Part shown: positions 16,449 through 24,722 of the stretch, piece after piece
How the letters are laid out: the number at the start of each line of letters is the position of its first letter
How positions within the stretch are numbered: the stretch's first letter is position 1
Source: Streptomyces tateyamensis
GTDB lineage: Bacteria; Actinomycetota; Actinomycetes; Streptomycetales; Streptomycetaceae
Direction of reading: 5' to 3'
DNA: 64,000 nucleotides
Assembly (NCBI RefSeq): GCF_003205575.1
Contig: NZ_PYBW01000040.1
Span: 33,938-97,937 of the forward strand
The notes under the pieces: model-generated
What the model saw: only the letters and a program-made list of their open reading frames with translations
Databases searched by the model: none
What the model was told of the DNA's origin: nothing
Translations under genes and position numbers: made by a program

Positions 16449-18166
16449 ACCGGGGCCTGATCACGCTGGTCAACCCGAACAAGGTGCACCCGCCGATCGC
16501 ACCGTACGCGCTGGACGTGCTGGGCACGGCGCTGGAGCGGACCGGCTTCGCGGTGGAGGTGGTCGACCTGACCTTCCACCGGGACGACTGGCGCACCCAC
16601 CTGCGGGAGTACTTCGCCGACCGGAGCCCGCTGCTGGTCGGGGTGACCATCCGCAACACCGACACCGTGTACGCCTTCGAGCAGCGCCCGTTCGTCGGTG
16701 AGCACAAGGAGATCGTGGGCGAGCTCCGCCGGCTGACCGGTGCCCCGATCGTCGGCGGCGGGATCGGCTTCTCCACCATGCCGTTCGCGCTGGTGGACTA
16801 CCTGGGCCTGGAGTACGGGGTGAAGGGCCCGGGCGAGGAGATCCTGTGCGAGCTGGCGGACGCGCTGGCCTGCGGCCGGGACCCGGGCACGGTGGCCGGG
16901 CTGATCCGCAACACCCCCGCCGGCGTCACCCGGGTGCCGCCGCCCGCGCTCACCGTGGGCACCCGCCCGCCGGCCCTGCCCGGCACCGGCGCGCACGAGC
17001 CGCGGGTCTGGCAGGTGGATCGGGAGGGCACCTACCTGCGGCGCACCGGCACCCCGTTCAAGGTGGACAACCTGGCCTACTACCGGCGCGGCGGGATGGC
17101 CGGGATCCTCACCAAGAGCGGCTGCACCTACCGGTGCTCGCACTGCGTGGAGCCGGACGCCAAGGGGATCAGGTTCGCCCGCCGGGACGTGGCGGCGGTG
17201 GTGGACGAGATGCAGTCGCTGGCCGCCCACGGAATCTTCGACCAGCACACCACCGACAGCGAGTTCAACCTGGCCATCGGACACAGCAAGAACGTGCTGC
17301 GCGAGATCGTCCGGCGCAAGCGGGCCAGCCGGTTCAGTCCGCTGCACCAGCTGCGGCTCTGGGTCTACTGCCAACCGTCCCCGTTCGACGAGGAGTTGGC
17401 CGGGCTGCTGGCCGAGGCGGGGTGCGCCGGGGTCAACGTCGGGACCGACCACGTGCGGGCCGACCTGCTGCGGGGCTGGAAGACCACCGAGAAGGGCACC
17501 ACCTACTACACCTTCGCCGACACCGAGCGGCTGGTCCGGCTGTGCCACGCCAACGGCATGCTCACCATGGTCGAGGCGCTGCTCGGGATGCCCGGGGAGA
17601 CCGAGGCGACGGTGCGCGAGTGCGTCTCGGCCTTCATGGCGCTGGACGCCACGGTCACCGCCTTCTCGCTGGGCCTGCGGCTGTTCCCGTACATCCCGAT
17701 GGGCATCGCGATGGCCGAGCAGTGCGCCGGCGTGCGCACCCTGCCCGGCCTGCAGTCGAACACCGCCACCGGCCCGATCGTGCTCAAGCCGCTGGCGATG
17801 TGCTCGGGCCCGGTGGAGTACGAGCGGCAGTTCATGTTCGACGAGCGCGGGGAGTTCCGGCTGGTCTGCTACTTCTCGCCGGAGCTGACCGAGGACCCGG
17901 GCACGGTCGACTCGCCGACCGGACGCTGGTACCGCACGGTCGACCTGCTGTGGAGCCTGATCGACCCGGCCGACCACTACCGGGTGATGCTGCCCACGGC
18001 GCTGGGCGACAGCGAGCACGACAACAACTACGCCGACAACCCGTTCCTCACCAGCTTGACCGTGCTCGGCTACACCGGGGCGTTCTGGGCGCACTGGCGC
18101 GACCGCGAGGCGATCCTGCGCGAGGCCCGGGAGGCCGGCATCGTGGCCCGGGTCGGGGCCGCCTGA
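16445..18166 (+). CDS. Cobalamin-binding (class B) radical SAM enzyme, candidate methyltransferase
   Basis: 573 residues. The N-terminal 150 residues form a Rossmann-like B12-binding domain ending in GGGIGFSTMP and GVKGPGEEIL; no DxHxxG cobalamin ligand motif is seen, as also known for the Trp methyltransferase TsrM. The radical SAM motif CTYRCSHC (Cys 227, 231, 234) follows, with further barrel segments to about residue 450. Class B enzymes methylate unreactive carbons; TsrM methylates Trp C2 on the way to the quinaldic acid of thiostrepton, others methylate peptide residues. The SDR gene follows with a 1-base overlap. Whether the substrate is free Trp or the peptide is open; TsrM-like is the favoured reading from length and from the ligase nearby. 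Confidence 0.83.
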   Translation: MNRGLITLVNPNKVHPPIAPYALDVLGTALERTGFAVEVVDLTFHRDDWRTHLREYFADRSPLLVGVTIRNTDTVYAFEQRPFVGEHKEIVGELRRLTGAPIVGGGIGFSTMPFALVDYLGLEYGVKGPGEEILCELADALACGRDPGTVAGLIRNTPAGVTRVPPPALTVGTRPPALPGTGAHEPRVWQVDREGTYLRRTGTPFKVDNLAYYRRGGMAGILTKSGCTYRCSHCVEPDAKGIRFARRDVAAVVDEMQSLAAHGIFDQHTTDSEFNLAIGHSKNVLREIVRRKRASRFSPLHQLRLWVYCQPSPFDEELAGLLAEAGCAGVNVGTDHVRADLLRGWKTTEKGTTYYTFADTERLVRLCHANGMLTMVEALLGMPGETEATVRECVSAFMALDATVTAFSLGLRLFPYIPMGIAMAEQCAGVRTLPGLQSNTATGPIVLKPLAMCSGPVEYERQFMFDERGEFRLVCYFSPELTEDPGTVDSPTGRWYRTVDLLWSLIDPADHYRVMLPTALGDSEHDNNYADNPFLTSLTVLGYTGAFWAHWRDREAILREAREAGIVARVGAA

Positions 18167-18957
18167 TGCCCGGCCGGGCGCTGGTCACCGGCGCGGGCAC
18201 CGGCATCGGCAGCGCGATCGCGGTGGCGCTGGCCGGGGCGGGCTGGGCGGTCGCGCTGCTGGGCCGCCGGCCCGGACCGCTGGCCGCCACCGCCCGGGCC
18301 TGCGACCGGTTCGGCCACCCGGTGGTCGAACTGCCCGCCGACGTCACCGATCCGGAGCAGGTGCGGGCCGCGGTCGGGCGGTTCGGTCCGGTGGACCTGC
18401 TGGTGAACAACGCCGGCACGGTCGACCGGGACGAGCGGCCGTTCTGGGAGGCGGACGAGGAGCAGTGGTGGCACACCTACCGGACCAACGTGCGCGGCAC
18501 GGTCAACCTCTGCCGGGCCGTGCTGCCCGGCATGGTGGCGGCCGGCGGCGGGCGGGTGGTGGGCGTCAACTCGGTGCTGGCCCTGCGGCCCGAGCCGCAC
18601 TACTCGGCCTACGGCGCCTCCAAGCTGGCGCTGCTCGGCCTGACCGGGATGCTGGCCGAGCCGCTGCGCCGGCACGGGGTGCTGCTGTTCGAGGTGAGTC
18701 CGGGCATGGTGCGCACCGAGCTGACCCGGGGGATGGCGATCTGCGCGGACCGGACCGACTGGACGCCGGTGGAGCGGATCACCGGTGCCGTGCTCCGGCT
18801 GGCCGCGGGCGAACTGGACCAGCTGGCCGGCCGGTTCGTGCACGCCGGGGTGGACGACCTGGACCGGCTGCCGGACCGGGTGGCCGGCCCGGCCCGCACG
18901 CTGCGACTGGCCGGCTTCGCCCCGGACGACCCGCTGACCGCGCTGATCAACTCCTGA
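18166..18957 (+). CDS. Short-chain dehydrogenase/reductase, last gene of the RiPP operon
   Basis: 263 residues with the classical SDR signature: TGAGTGIG near the N-terminus for NAD(P), NNAG, a catalytic Ser in VNSVL and the YGASK active-site motif. It probably reduces a keto group. In thiostrepton-type pathways a carbonyl reductase acts on the quinaldic-acid ketone, so a similar role next to a TsrM-like enzyme is plausible but inferred. About 100 bases of non-coding DNA follow before the next gene, so this is taken as the right boundary of the cluster. Confidence 0.85.
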   Translation: MPGRALVTGAGTGIGSAIAVALAGAGWAVALLGRRPGPLAATARACDRFGHPVVELPADVTDPEQVRAAVGRFGPVDLLVNNAGTVDRDERPFWEADEEQWWHTYRTNVRGTVNLCRAVLPGMVAAGGGRVVGVNSVLALRPEPHYSAYGASKLALLGLTGMLAEPLRRHGVLLFEVSPGMVRTELTRGMAICADRTDWTPVERITGAVLRLAAGELDQLAGRFVHAGVDDLDRLPDRVAGPARTLRLAGFAPDDPLTALINS

Positions 18958-19021
18958 GGCGGTGCTCCACCCCGCGCCCTCGGCGGTGCAGGCCTCCTCG
19001 AAGACCGCGCCAACGCCGTCG

Positions 19022-19043
19022 AGCCGTACGAAAGCCGTACGAA
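19022..19043 (+). repeat. Tandem 11-bp direct repeat upstream of the USP-like gene
   Basis: AGCCGTACGAA occurs twice in immediate succession; each copy contains the palindrome CGTACG. It lies 18-39 bases before the GTG at 19061 and could be an operator or promoter element. Confidence 0.6.
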
Positions 19044-19060
19044 GCCAGTAGGGTGACGCC

Positions 19061-19546
19061 GTGTCGGAGAGTGACGGCAAGTCAAGGGGTGACGTCGTGT
19101 CAGTCGTTGTGTGGGTCAACGAGGGCACCTGGCCCGCCTGCGTGGACGCCGCCCGCGAGCACACGCCACCGGGCGCCGGGATCGTGCTGCTGCACGTGAG
19201 CGGGCAGGAGGTGCCCGGCGTCGCGCACGGGGCGTTCGCCGGACTGCTCGGCCGCGGGCACCGCGAGCGGGACCCCGGCGCCCGGCTGGCGGACCTGGCC
19301 ACCGGCTCCGGTCAGGAACTGCTGGCCGCCGCGGCGGCGCGGCTGGACCGCCCCTGCACCCGGGTCGAGCGGTCCGGCCGGGTCGAGCGGGAGGTGATCG
19401 CGGCGGCAGCCGATGCCGAACTGCTGGTGCTGGCCCGCGACGGCGACCGGGCTCACCCCGGCCCGCACAGCCTGGGCCCGGCCGCACGGTTCGTGGTGGA
19501 CCACGCGCCGTGTGCGGTGCTGCTGGTGTGGCCGGGCACGAGCTGA
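19061..19546 (+). CDS. Universal-stress-protein-like protein
   Basis: 161 residues from GTG 19061, or 149 from the in-frame GTG at 19097. The fold starts with a beta strand VVVWVNEGTW and ends with the VVDHAPCAVLLVW strand typical of USP domains; the internal DAELLVLARDG segment also fits. USP proteins bind nucleotides or regulate stress responses in the cytosol. The two candidate starts lie in a near-perfect 17-base duplication spaced 36 bases apart, so each has a similar GGGTGAC leader. The later start places the first beta strand at the N-terminus, as usual for USPs. It follows the RiPP operon on the same strand but is probably not part of it. Confidence 0.7.
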   Translation: MSESDGKSRGDVVSVVVWVNEGTWPACVDAAREHTPPGAGIVLLHVSGQEVPGVAHGAFAGLLGRGHRERDPGARLADLATGSGQELLAAAAARLDRPCTRVERSGRVEREVIAAAADAELLVLARDGDRAHPGPHSLGPAARFVVDHAPCAVLLVWPGTS

Positions 19547-19631
19547 CTGCGCGTAAGAAGGGTGCGCCCGAACGGCTTACCTGCTGGGTGTCGCGCGTTA
19601 GCCCGTGCTGTTCGTGTGCTCATCATGCGGC

Positions 19632-20849
19632 ATGACACGAACCCGGACCGCGCTGCTCTGCGCCGCCACCGCCCTGTTCACCGCCGCCACCCTTCCGGGC
19701 ACCGCGGTCGGCGCCGCCCCGGCCCCGGCGTTGCGTGACGGGCAGCCGTGCGTCCGCTCGCCGCGGCCGGCCGAGGGCCCGGGGCGCCAGGTGCTGGAGA
19801 CGGTGCAGCGGGCGAAGCAGGACCTGGACCTGAACTCCGTCCTGGTGCGGGTCACCGTGGACGGCCACGAGCTGGTGACCGATGCCTTCGGCGAGTCGAT
19901 GACCGGGGTGCCGGCCGAGCCGGGCATGCACTTCCGCGCGGGCTCGGTGGTCTTCCCGTTCATGACGGTCACGCTGCTCCAACTGGTCGAGCAGGGCGTG
20001 GTCGGGCTCGACGACCCGGTGAACACCTGGCTGCCCGAGCTGCCGCACGGGGACCGGATCACCCTGCGGATGCTCGGCGACGCCACCTCCGGCATCCACG
20101 ACTACGTGACCGACCCGGTGTTCCTGGCCCAACTGGAGGCCGAGCCGTTCCGCCACTGGTCGCCCGAGGACCTGCTCAAGATCGCCGACCCCGAGCACCT
20201 CTGGTACGAGCCGGGCACCAACTGGAGCTACTCGCACGCCAACTTCGTACTGCTGGGCGCCGCCCTGGAGCGGATCACCCACACCCCGCTCGACCAACTG
20301 CTGGCGCAGCACGTCACCGACCCGCTCGGCCTGCACGACACCCGCAACAGCTTCACCCCGGACATCCCCACCCCGGTGCTGCACGCGTTCACCTCCGAGC
20401 GGGGGACGTACGAGGAGTCGACGTTCTGGAACCCGTCCTGGACCACCGGCCCCGGCGCCGTGATCACCACCCACATCTGCGACCTCGCCCGCTCGGCAGA
20501 GGCCATCGGCAGCGGTGAACTGCTCTCGCCCAGCAGCTTCCGCACCCAGCTCGACCCGGGCACCGTCGGCCTCGGCGGCCCCACCCCCGACTGCCCGCCC
20601 ACCGCGTGCCTGCCCGACTTCAACACCCCGGCGCGCCACTACGGACTGGGCCTGCTGGTCGCCAACGACTGGGTGGTGCAGAACCCGTCCTTCTCCGGCT
20701 ACGCCGCCGTGGAGGCGTACTACCCGGCCCAGCGCCTCGCCATCGCCGTGGCCACCACCAAGGGCTGCCACACGCCGGACGGCAACACGGCCGAGACGAT
20801 CGCGAAGCAGATCTCGACCGACCTGGTGCCGGACCACCCGCTGTCGTAG
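19632..20849 (+). CDS. Secreted beta-lactamase-fold protein with lost catalytic motifs
   Basis: 405 residues from ATG 19632, which gives a clean signal peptide ending near residue 28 (TAVGAAPAPA). The fold follows class C beta-lactamase/D-Ala-D-Ala carboxypeptidase proteins throughout (VEQGVVGLDDPV, LGDATSGIHDY, YEPGTNWSYSHANFVLLG). However, the SxxK position is S105-V-V-F108, the YxN position is Y200-S-H202, and no HxG or KTG equivalent is seen near GLGLLVANDW. All three active-site motifs are therefore altered. It may be a binding or inhibitory homologue rather than an enzyme; the reading frame is intact. Confidence 0.8.
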   Translation: MTRTRTALLCAATALFTAATLPGTAVGAAPAPALRDGQPCVRSPRPAEGPGRQVLETVQRAKQDLDLNSVLVRVTVDGHELVTDAFGESMTGVPAEPGMHFRAGSVVFPFMTVTLLQLVEQGVVGLDDPVNTWLPELPHGDRITLRMLGDATSGIHDYVTDPVFLAQLEAEPFRHWSPEDLLKIADPEHLWYEPGTNWSYSHANFVLLGAALERITHTPLDQLLAQHVTDPLGLHDTRNSFTPDIPTPVLHAFTSERGTYEESTFWNPSWTTGPGAVITTHICDLARSAEAIGSGELLSPSSFRTQLDPGTVGLGGPTPDCPPTACLPDFNTPARHYGLGLLVANDWVVQNPSFSGYAAVEAYYPAQRLAIAVATTKGCHTPDGNTAETIAKQISTDLVPDHPLS

Positions 20850-20900
20850 CTACCGCCTCGTGTCTGGCGGCCAGGTCGCCAGGGCCGGTAGGTTGCGCGT

Positions 20901-21455
20901 ATGCAACCGATCGGCCTGCCCGGGGTGGACTCGTCCCCGGTGGAACTGCGCCCCTCCAACGGTCTGCCGCTCGCGTTCGCCGTCCCGCTGGCGGCGGCCG
21001 GCGGGGTCCACGCGGCCTTCCGCGTCCTCCGGCCGACGCAGGCGATCCAGTTCGTCTTCGACGGTGTCACCCTCGGGCTGTTCGCGGTGCTGGGGGTGCT
21101 CGGGCTGGTGGCGCTGGTACGCAGGCGCAGGGCCGGCTGGTGGTTGCGCCTGGACACCGCCGGCCTCACCGTTCACGGCCACGCGAGGGTGCCGTGGTCG
21201 GATCTGAGTGCGGTGCGGCTGGTGACGCGTTCGCCGAAGTCCCATCGGCAGGTGCTGGCCTTCGTCCCCCGGCCCGGCGTGGTGCTCCCGCCGCTGCCGG
21301 TCTCCTGGCCGTTGTCCAGGCCGCACGCCCGGGCACGCGCGCTGATCAAGCGATACGGCACGCCGATCGTGGTGGATCCGCTCGTGATGCGGACCACGAC
21401 GCAGCGGCTGACTGCCGACGTCCGGCGGCTGAGCGGCATGCCGATCAGCGCCTGA
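20901..21455 (+). CDS. Small membrane protein with PH-like domain, function unknown
   Basis: 184 residues. A hydrophobic segment of about 22 residues (VTLGLFAVLGVLGLVALV) is followed by RRRR, indicating one inner-membrane helix with a cytoplasmic C-terminus. The region after it (LRLDTAGLTVHGHARVPWSDLSAV) has the strand pattern of a bacterial PH-like domain. No catalytic motif is visible. It stands alone between the inactive hydrolase and a 600-base non-coding stretch. Confidence 0.65.
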   Translation: MQPIGLPGVDSSPVELRPSNGLPLAFAVPLAAAGGVHAAFRVLRPTQAIQFVFDGVTLGLFAVLGVLGLVALVRRRRAGWWLRLDTAGLTVHGHARVPWSDLSAVRLVTRSPKSHRQVLAFVPRPGVVLPPLPVSWPLSRPHARARALIKRYGTPIVVDPLVMRTTTQRLTADVRRLSGMPISA

Positions 21456-22057
21456 GTCGCCGAGGACACCGGAACCGATCTGAACTCGGCCGTGCATGCG
21501 GGCTGGAGGGTGATGGAGATCGGAGACGACCTCTCTCCGACCGGGCGAGTCCTCTCGGGTCTGCATGAGGATCTCCTTACGATGGACCCCAGTGGGCGTG
21601 ACGGAGCTGACCTGTGGCGGTAGGGCAGTCCGTCGACTGACTGCCCGGCCCTCACGGCCGGGTGAGGAGTACGCGCTCATCCGATCGCGCGGTGGCCGCG
21701 GGACCGCGCGACCACCGGACCAACCCGTCACCCGCTCGCTGATCGCCTACAACTACTGAACTGCTTCCCTGCGGCTCCGATCCCGGCAGCACCCGGACTG
21801 CCGGCGGCAAGCTGCGACAAGGCTCGACGCCACCTCGGCCTGCTTCCCACACCGTCCACACCCGCGACCTGCACCGCTACCTGCGCCGGCGCAACGCCGA
21901 CGCCCGCCACTGCGAGAGCATGTCCACCGCTGGCGCCACCTCGCACCGGCGAAACCCGCCGGGTTTTCGTCCGCTGCCCAGGGGCAGACGCGCACCCGGC
22001 GGGTCGGCGGCGTGTCCGGGCCCGTTGTCGGGGTGCGCCGTGAGGACGGAGAGACAG
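21456..22057 (+). other. 600-bp non-coding stretch with hairpins and possible mobile-element debris
   Basis: No convincing gene. Two hairpins share bases: GGGCAGTC (21623-21630) can pair with GACTGCCC (21639-21646), while CCCGGCC (21644-21650) can pair with GGCCGGG (21656-21662), so they exclude each other. The second resembles the end hairpins of IS200/IS605-type elements. A short frame near 21860 reads RDLHRYLRRRNADARH, vaguely like a transposase C-terminus. Both resemblances are weak. The last 20 bases hold the ribosome binding site of the MFS gene. Confidence 0.4.
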
Positions 22058-23515
22058 ATGACATCACCAGGTGGCGACCAGGCGCTGGTCCGCACCAACG
22101 TGCCGGCCCGGCTGGACCGGTTGCCCTGGTCCCGCTGGCATTGGCGGATCGTCATCGGGCTGGGCACGGTGTGGATCCTGGACGGTCTGGAGGTGACGAT
22201 CGTTGGCAACATGGCGAGCCGACTGGCCGAGCACGGCAGCGGGATCGCGATCAGCACCTCGCAGGTGACCACCTTGGCGGCCGCCATCTACGTGGCGGGG
22301 GCGTGCAGCGGGGCGCTCTTCTTCGGCTGGCTGACCGACCGGCTGGGCCGCAAGCGACTGTTCATGCTGACGCTGGCCGTCTACCTGGCGGCGACCGCGG
22401 TGACCGCGCTGTCCTGGACCGCCTGGTTCTTCTTCCTCTGCCGCTTCTTCACCGGGTTCGGCATCGGCGGCGAGTACGCGGCGATCAACTCCGCGATCGA
22501 CGAACTGATCCCGGCCCGGGTGCGCGGCCGGGTCGACCTGGTGATCAACGGCAGCTTCTGGATCGGCGCGGCCGTCGGCGCGTTCGCCTCGATCGCGCTG
22601 CTGAACACCTCGCTGTTCGCCACCGACCTGGGCTGGCGGCTGGCCTTCGGGATCGGCGTGGTCCTGGGCCTGGTCATCCTGCTGGTGCGCCGGCACGTGC
22701 CGGAGAGCCCGCGCTGGCTCTTCACCCACGGCCGGGCCGACGAGGCGGAGGAAATTGTCCGCGAGGCCGAAGCGACGGTGGCGGAGCAGACCGGGGCCCC
22801 GCTGCCGGAGCCGGAGGGCGAACCGATCACGATCCGGCCCCGCGCGTCGCTCGGGTTCGTGACGATCGCACGCACCGTCACCAGCCGCTACCCGCGCCGC
22901 ACGATCCTCGGCCTGTCACTCTTCATCGGGCAGGCGTTCCTGTACAACTCGGTCACCTTCGGTTACGCGGTCATCCTCACCACCTTCTTCAACGTGCCGA
23001 CCGGGCAGACCGGTTACTACTTCGTAGTGATCGCGATCGGCAACTTCCTGGGCCCGCTGCTGCTGGGCGGCCTGTTCGACTCGGTCGGCCGCAAGCCGAT
23101 GATCGCCGGCAGCTACCTGGGCTCGGGGATCCTGCTGTTCGGCACCGCCTATCTCTTCCAGCGCGGCGATCTGTCCGCGGTGACGATGACCGCGTGCTGG
23201 ACGGCCGTGCTCTTCCTGGCCTCCGCGGGCGCCAGCGCCGCCTACCTGACGGTCAGTGAGATCTTCCCGCTGGAGACCAGGGCGCTGTGCATCGCCTTCT
23301 TCTACGCGGTGGGCACGGCGCTCGGCGGCATCACCGGACCGCTGCTCTTCAACAGCCTGGTGAGCAGCGGGAAGCCGGCCGACACCACGCTCGCGTTCTG
23401 CATCGGGGCGGGCCTGATGGCGGCGGCCGGCCTGGTCGAGGCGGCGATCGGTGTACAGGCCGAGCGCCGCAGCCTGGAGTCGCTGGCCGCGCCACTGAGC
23501 CTGGTGGAGGACTGA
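22058..23515 (+). CDS. MFS transporter, sugar/metabolite-H+ symporter type
   Basis: 485 residues from ATG 22058, preceded by GGACGGAGAG. Twelve hydrophobic segments are apparent. The N-half loop motif GWLTDRLGRKRLF and the C-half FDSVGRKP are typical of the sugar porter/aromatic acid symporter branch, as are RFFTGFGIGGEY and VPESPRWLF. It probably exchanges a small organic compound with protons at the cell membrane; the substrate cannot be assigned. The gene converges on a GNAT gene whose reading frame continues antisense through this gene's 3' end. Confidence 0.87.
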   Translation: MTSPGGDQALVRTNVPARLDRLPWSRWHWRIVIGLGTVWILDGLEVTIVGNMASRLAEHGSGIAISTSQVTTLAAAIYVAGACSGALFFGWLTDRLGRKRLFMLTLAVYLAATAVTALSWTAWFFFLCRFFTGFGIGGEYAAINSAIDELIPARVRGRVDLVINGSFWIGAAVGAFASIALLNTSLFATDLGWRLAFGIGVVLGLVILLVRRHVPESPRWLFTHGRADEAEEIVREAEATVAEQTGAPLPEPEGEPITIRPRASLGFVTIARTVTSRYPRRTILGLSLFIGQAFLYNSVTFGYAVILTTFFNVPTGQTGYYFVVIAIGNFLGPLLLGGLFDSVGRKPMIAGSYLGSGILLFGTAYLFQRGDLSAVTMTACWTAVLFLASAGASAAYLTVSEIFPLETRALCIAFFYAVGTALGGITGPLLFNSLVSSGKPADTTLAFCIGAGLMAAAGLVEAAIGVQAERRSLESLAAPLSLVED

Positions 23516-23992
23516 CCCCGGCCGAGGGGAGTGCGGGAAGCCCTCCACCGGGTGCCGGAAGCCCTCCGGCAGAGTGCCCAGCACCTCGAAGCCCAGTGAC
23601 CGATTCAGCTTTACCGCAGGCACGTTCGTCTCAACGACGGCGTTGAACTGCATCGCCCGGAAGCCCGCCGCGCGTGCCCACTCCAGCGTGTACTCACACA
23701 GTGCCCGGCCCACGCCGCGTCCGGCGTGGGCCGGATCGACCATGTAGCTGGCGCTCGCGATGTGCGAACCGTTGCCCATGTGGTTGTTGTTCATTTTCGC
23801 CGTGCCCAGGACCGTTCCGGCGTCGTCGACAGCGAGGACCGTACGGTTCGGGGCCGGCAGGAGCCACCAGGCACGCGCCTCGTCCGCAGTGAGATCGATC
23901 GGATAGGTGAAGGTCTCGCCTGCGGCGACGATGTGGTGGAAGAAGGGCCAGATGGCGGGCCAGTCCTCGCCATCGGCTTCCCTGATCAGCAT
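22916..23992 (-). CDS. GNAT N-acetyltransferase lacking its own stop, reading on antisense to the MFS gene
   Basis: The start is the ATG at 23992 (MLIREADGEDW). About 150 residues form a normal GNAT domain with acetyl-CoA motif AHAGRGVGRALCEY and AVVETNVPAVKLNRSLGF. The domain reaches HPVEG near 23540, where relatives continue with about ten more residues and stop. Here the frame carries on through the MFS gene's antisense strand to a stop at 22916, giving 358 residues of which the last ~200 look like antisense translation. The gene is either C-terminally truncated and decaying, or makes an extended protein. It follows the response regulator on the same strand. Confidence 0.65.
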   Translation of the reverse strand: MLIREADGEDWPAIWPFFHHIVAAGETFTYPIDLTADEARAWWLLPAPNRTVLAVDDAGTVLGTAKMNNNHMGNGSHIASASYMVDPAHAGRGVGRALCEYTLEWARAAGFRAMQFNAVVETNVPAVKLNRSLGFEVLGTLPEGFRHPVEGFPHSPRPGSVLHQAQWRGQRLQAAALGLYTDRRLDQAGRRHQARPDAERERGVGRLPAAHQAVEEQRSGDAAERRAHRVEEGDAQRPGLQREDLTDRQVGGAGARGGQEEHGRPARGHRHRGQIAALEEIGGAEQQDPRAQVAAGDHRLAADRVEQAAQQQRAQEVADRDHYEVVTGLPGRHVEEGGEDDRVTEGDRVVQERLPDEE

Positions 23993-24035
23993 GCGGACAG
24001 GATGCCGGTACGAACGGCAGGACCGCCAACGCATT

Positions 24036-24722
24036 TCACGGGCGATCGTCCCGGGCCGGCGGGAACGGCCGGTTGGGCCCGGACACGCCGAGGAACCGCA
24101 GCACGGCCAGGACACGGCGATGGTCGGCATCGACCACGGGCAGGTCGAACTTGGCGAAGATGTTGTTGATGTGCTTGGCCACGGCGCTCTCGCTGACCAC
24201 CAGCGCCTGCGCGATGCCGGCATTGGAGCGCCCCTCGGCCATCAGGCCGAGCACCTCCCGTTCGCGGGGGGTCAGCCGCGCGAGGGGGTCGCTGTCGCGC
24301 CGCAGCAGCAACTGGGCGACGACCTGCGGGTCCAGGGCGGTGCCCCCGTCGGCCACCCGCCGGACCGCCGCCACGAAGTCGGCGACATCGGCAACCCGCT
24401 GCTTGAGCAGGTAGCCCACACTGCTGGTGTGCGCGGACAGCAGGTCAGCCGCGTACCGCTCCTCCACGTACTGCGAAAGCAGTACCACCGCCGTCCCCGG
24501 CCAGCGCCGACGGATCTCCATCGCCGCACGCACCCCCTCGTCGGTGAAGCCGGGCGGCATCCGGACGTCGATCAGGGCGAGTTCGGGCCGGTGCTCCGCC
24601 ACCGACGCCAACAGTCCCTCCGCGTCGCCGGCTTCCGCGGCGACCTGGAACCCGCCCATCTCCAGCACCTTGATCAGGCCGACCCGCAACAGCACCGAAT
24701 CCTCGGCGATCACCGCGCGCAC
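24036..24722 (-). CDS. NarL/LuxR-family response regulator
   Basis: 228 residues. The receiver domain has the acidic pair (AEDS), phospho-acceptor Asp in ALIDVRMPP and the Lys in YLLKQRV. The C-terminal LuxR helix-turn-helix reads LTPREREVLGLMAEGRSNAGIAQALVVSE split over residues 150-180. The start overlaps the end of the histidine kinase gene by 13 bases, so the two are one two-component system. Target genes are not evident. Confidence 0.92.
   Translation of the reverse strand: MRAVIAEDSVLLRVGLIKVLEMGGFQVAAEAGDAEGLLASVAEHRPELALIDVRMPPGFTDEGVRAAMEIRRRWPGTAVVLLSQYVEERYAADLLSAHTSSVGYLLKQRVADVADFVAAVRRVADGGTALDPQVVAQLLLRRDSDPLARLTPREREVLGLMAEGRSNAGIAQALVVSESAVAKHINNIFAKFDLPVVDADHRRVLAVLRFLGVSGPNRPFPPARDDRP

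Noticed and set aside
21860..21960. Full transposase gene
   Set aside because: Only a 16-residue resemblance; the frame is broken by stops and lacks catalytic residues.
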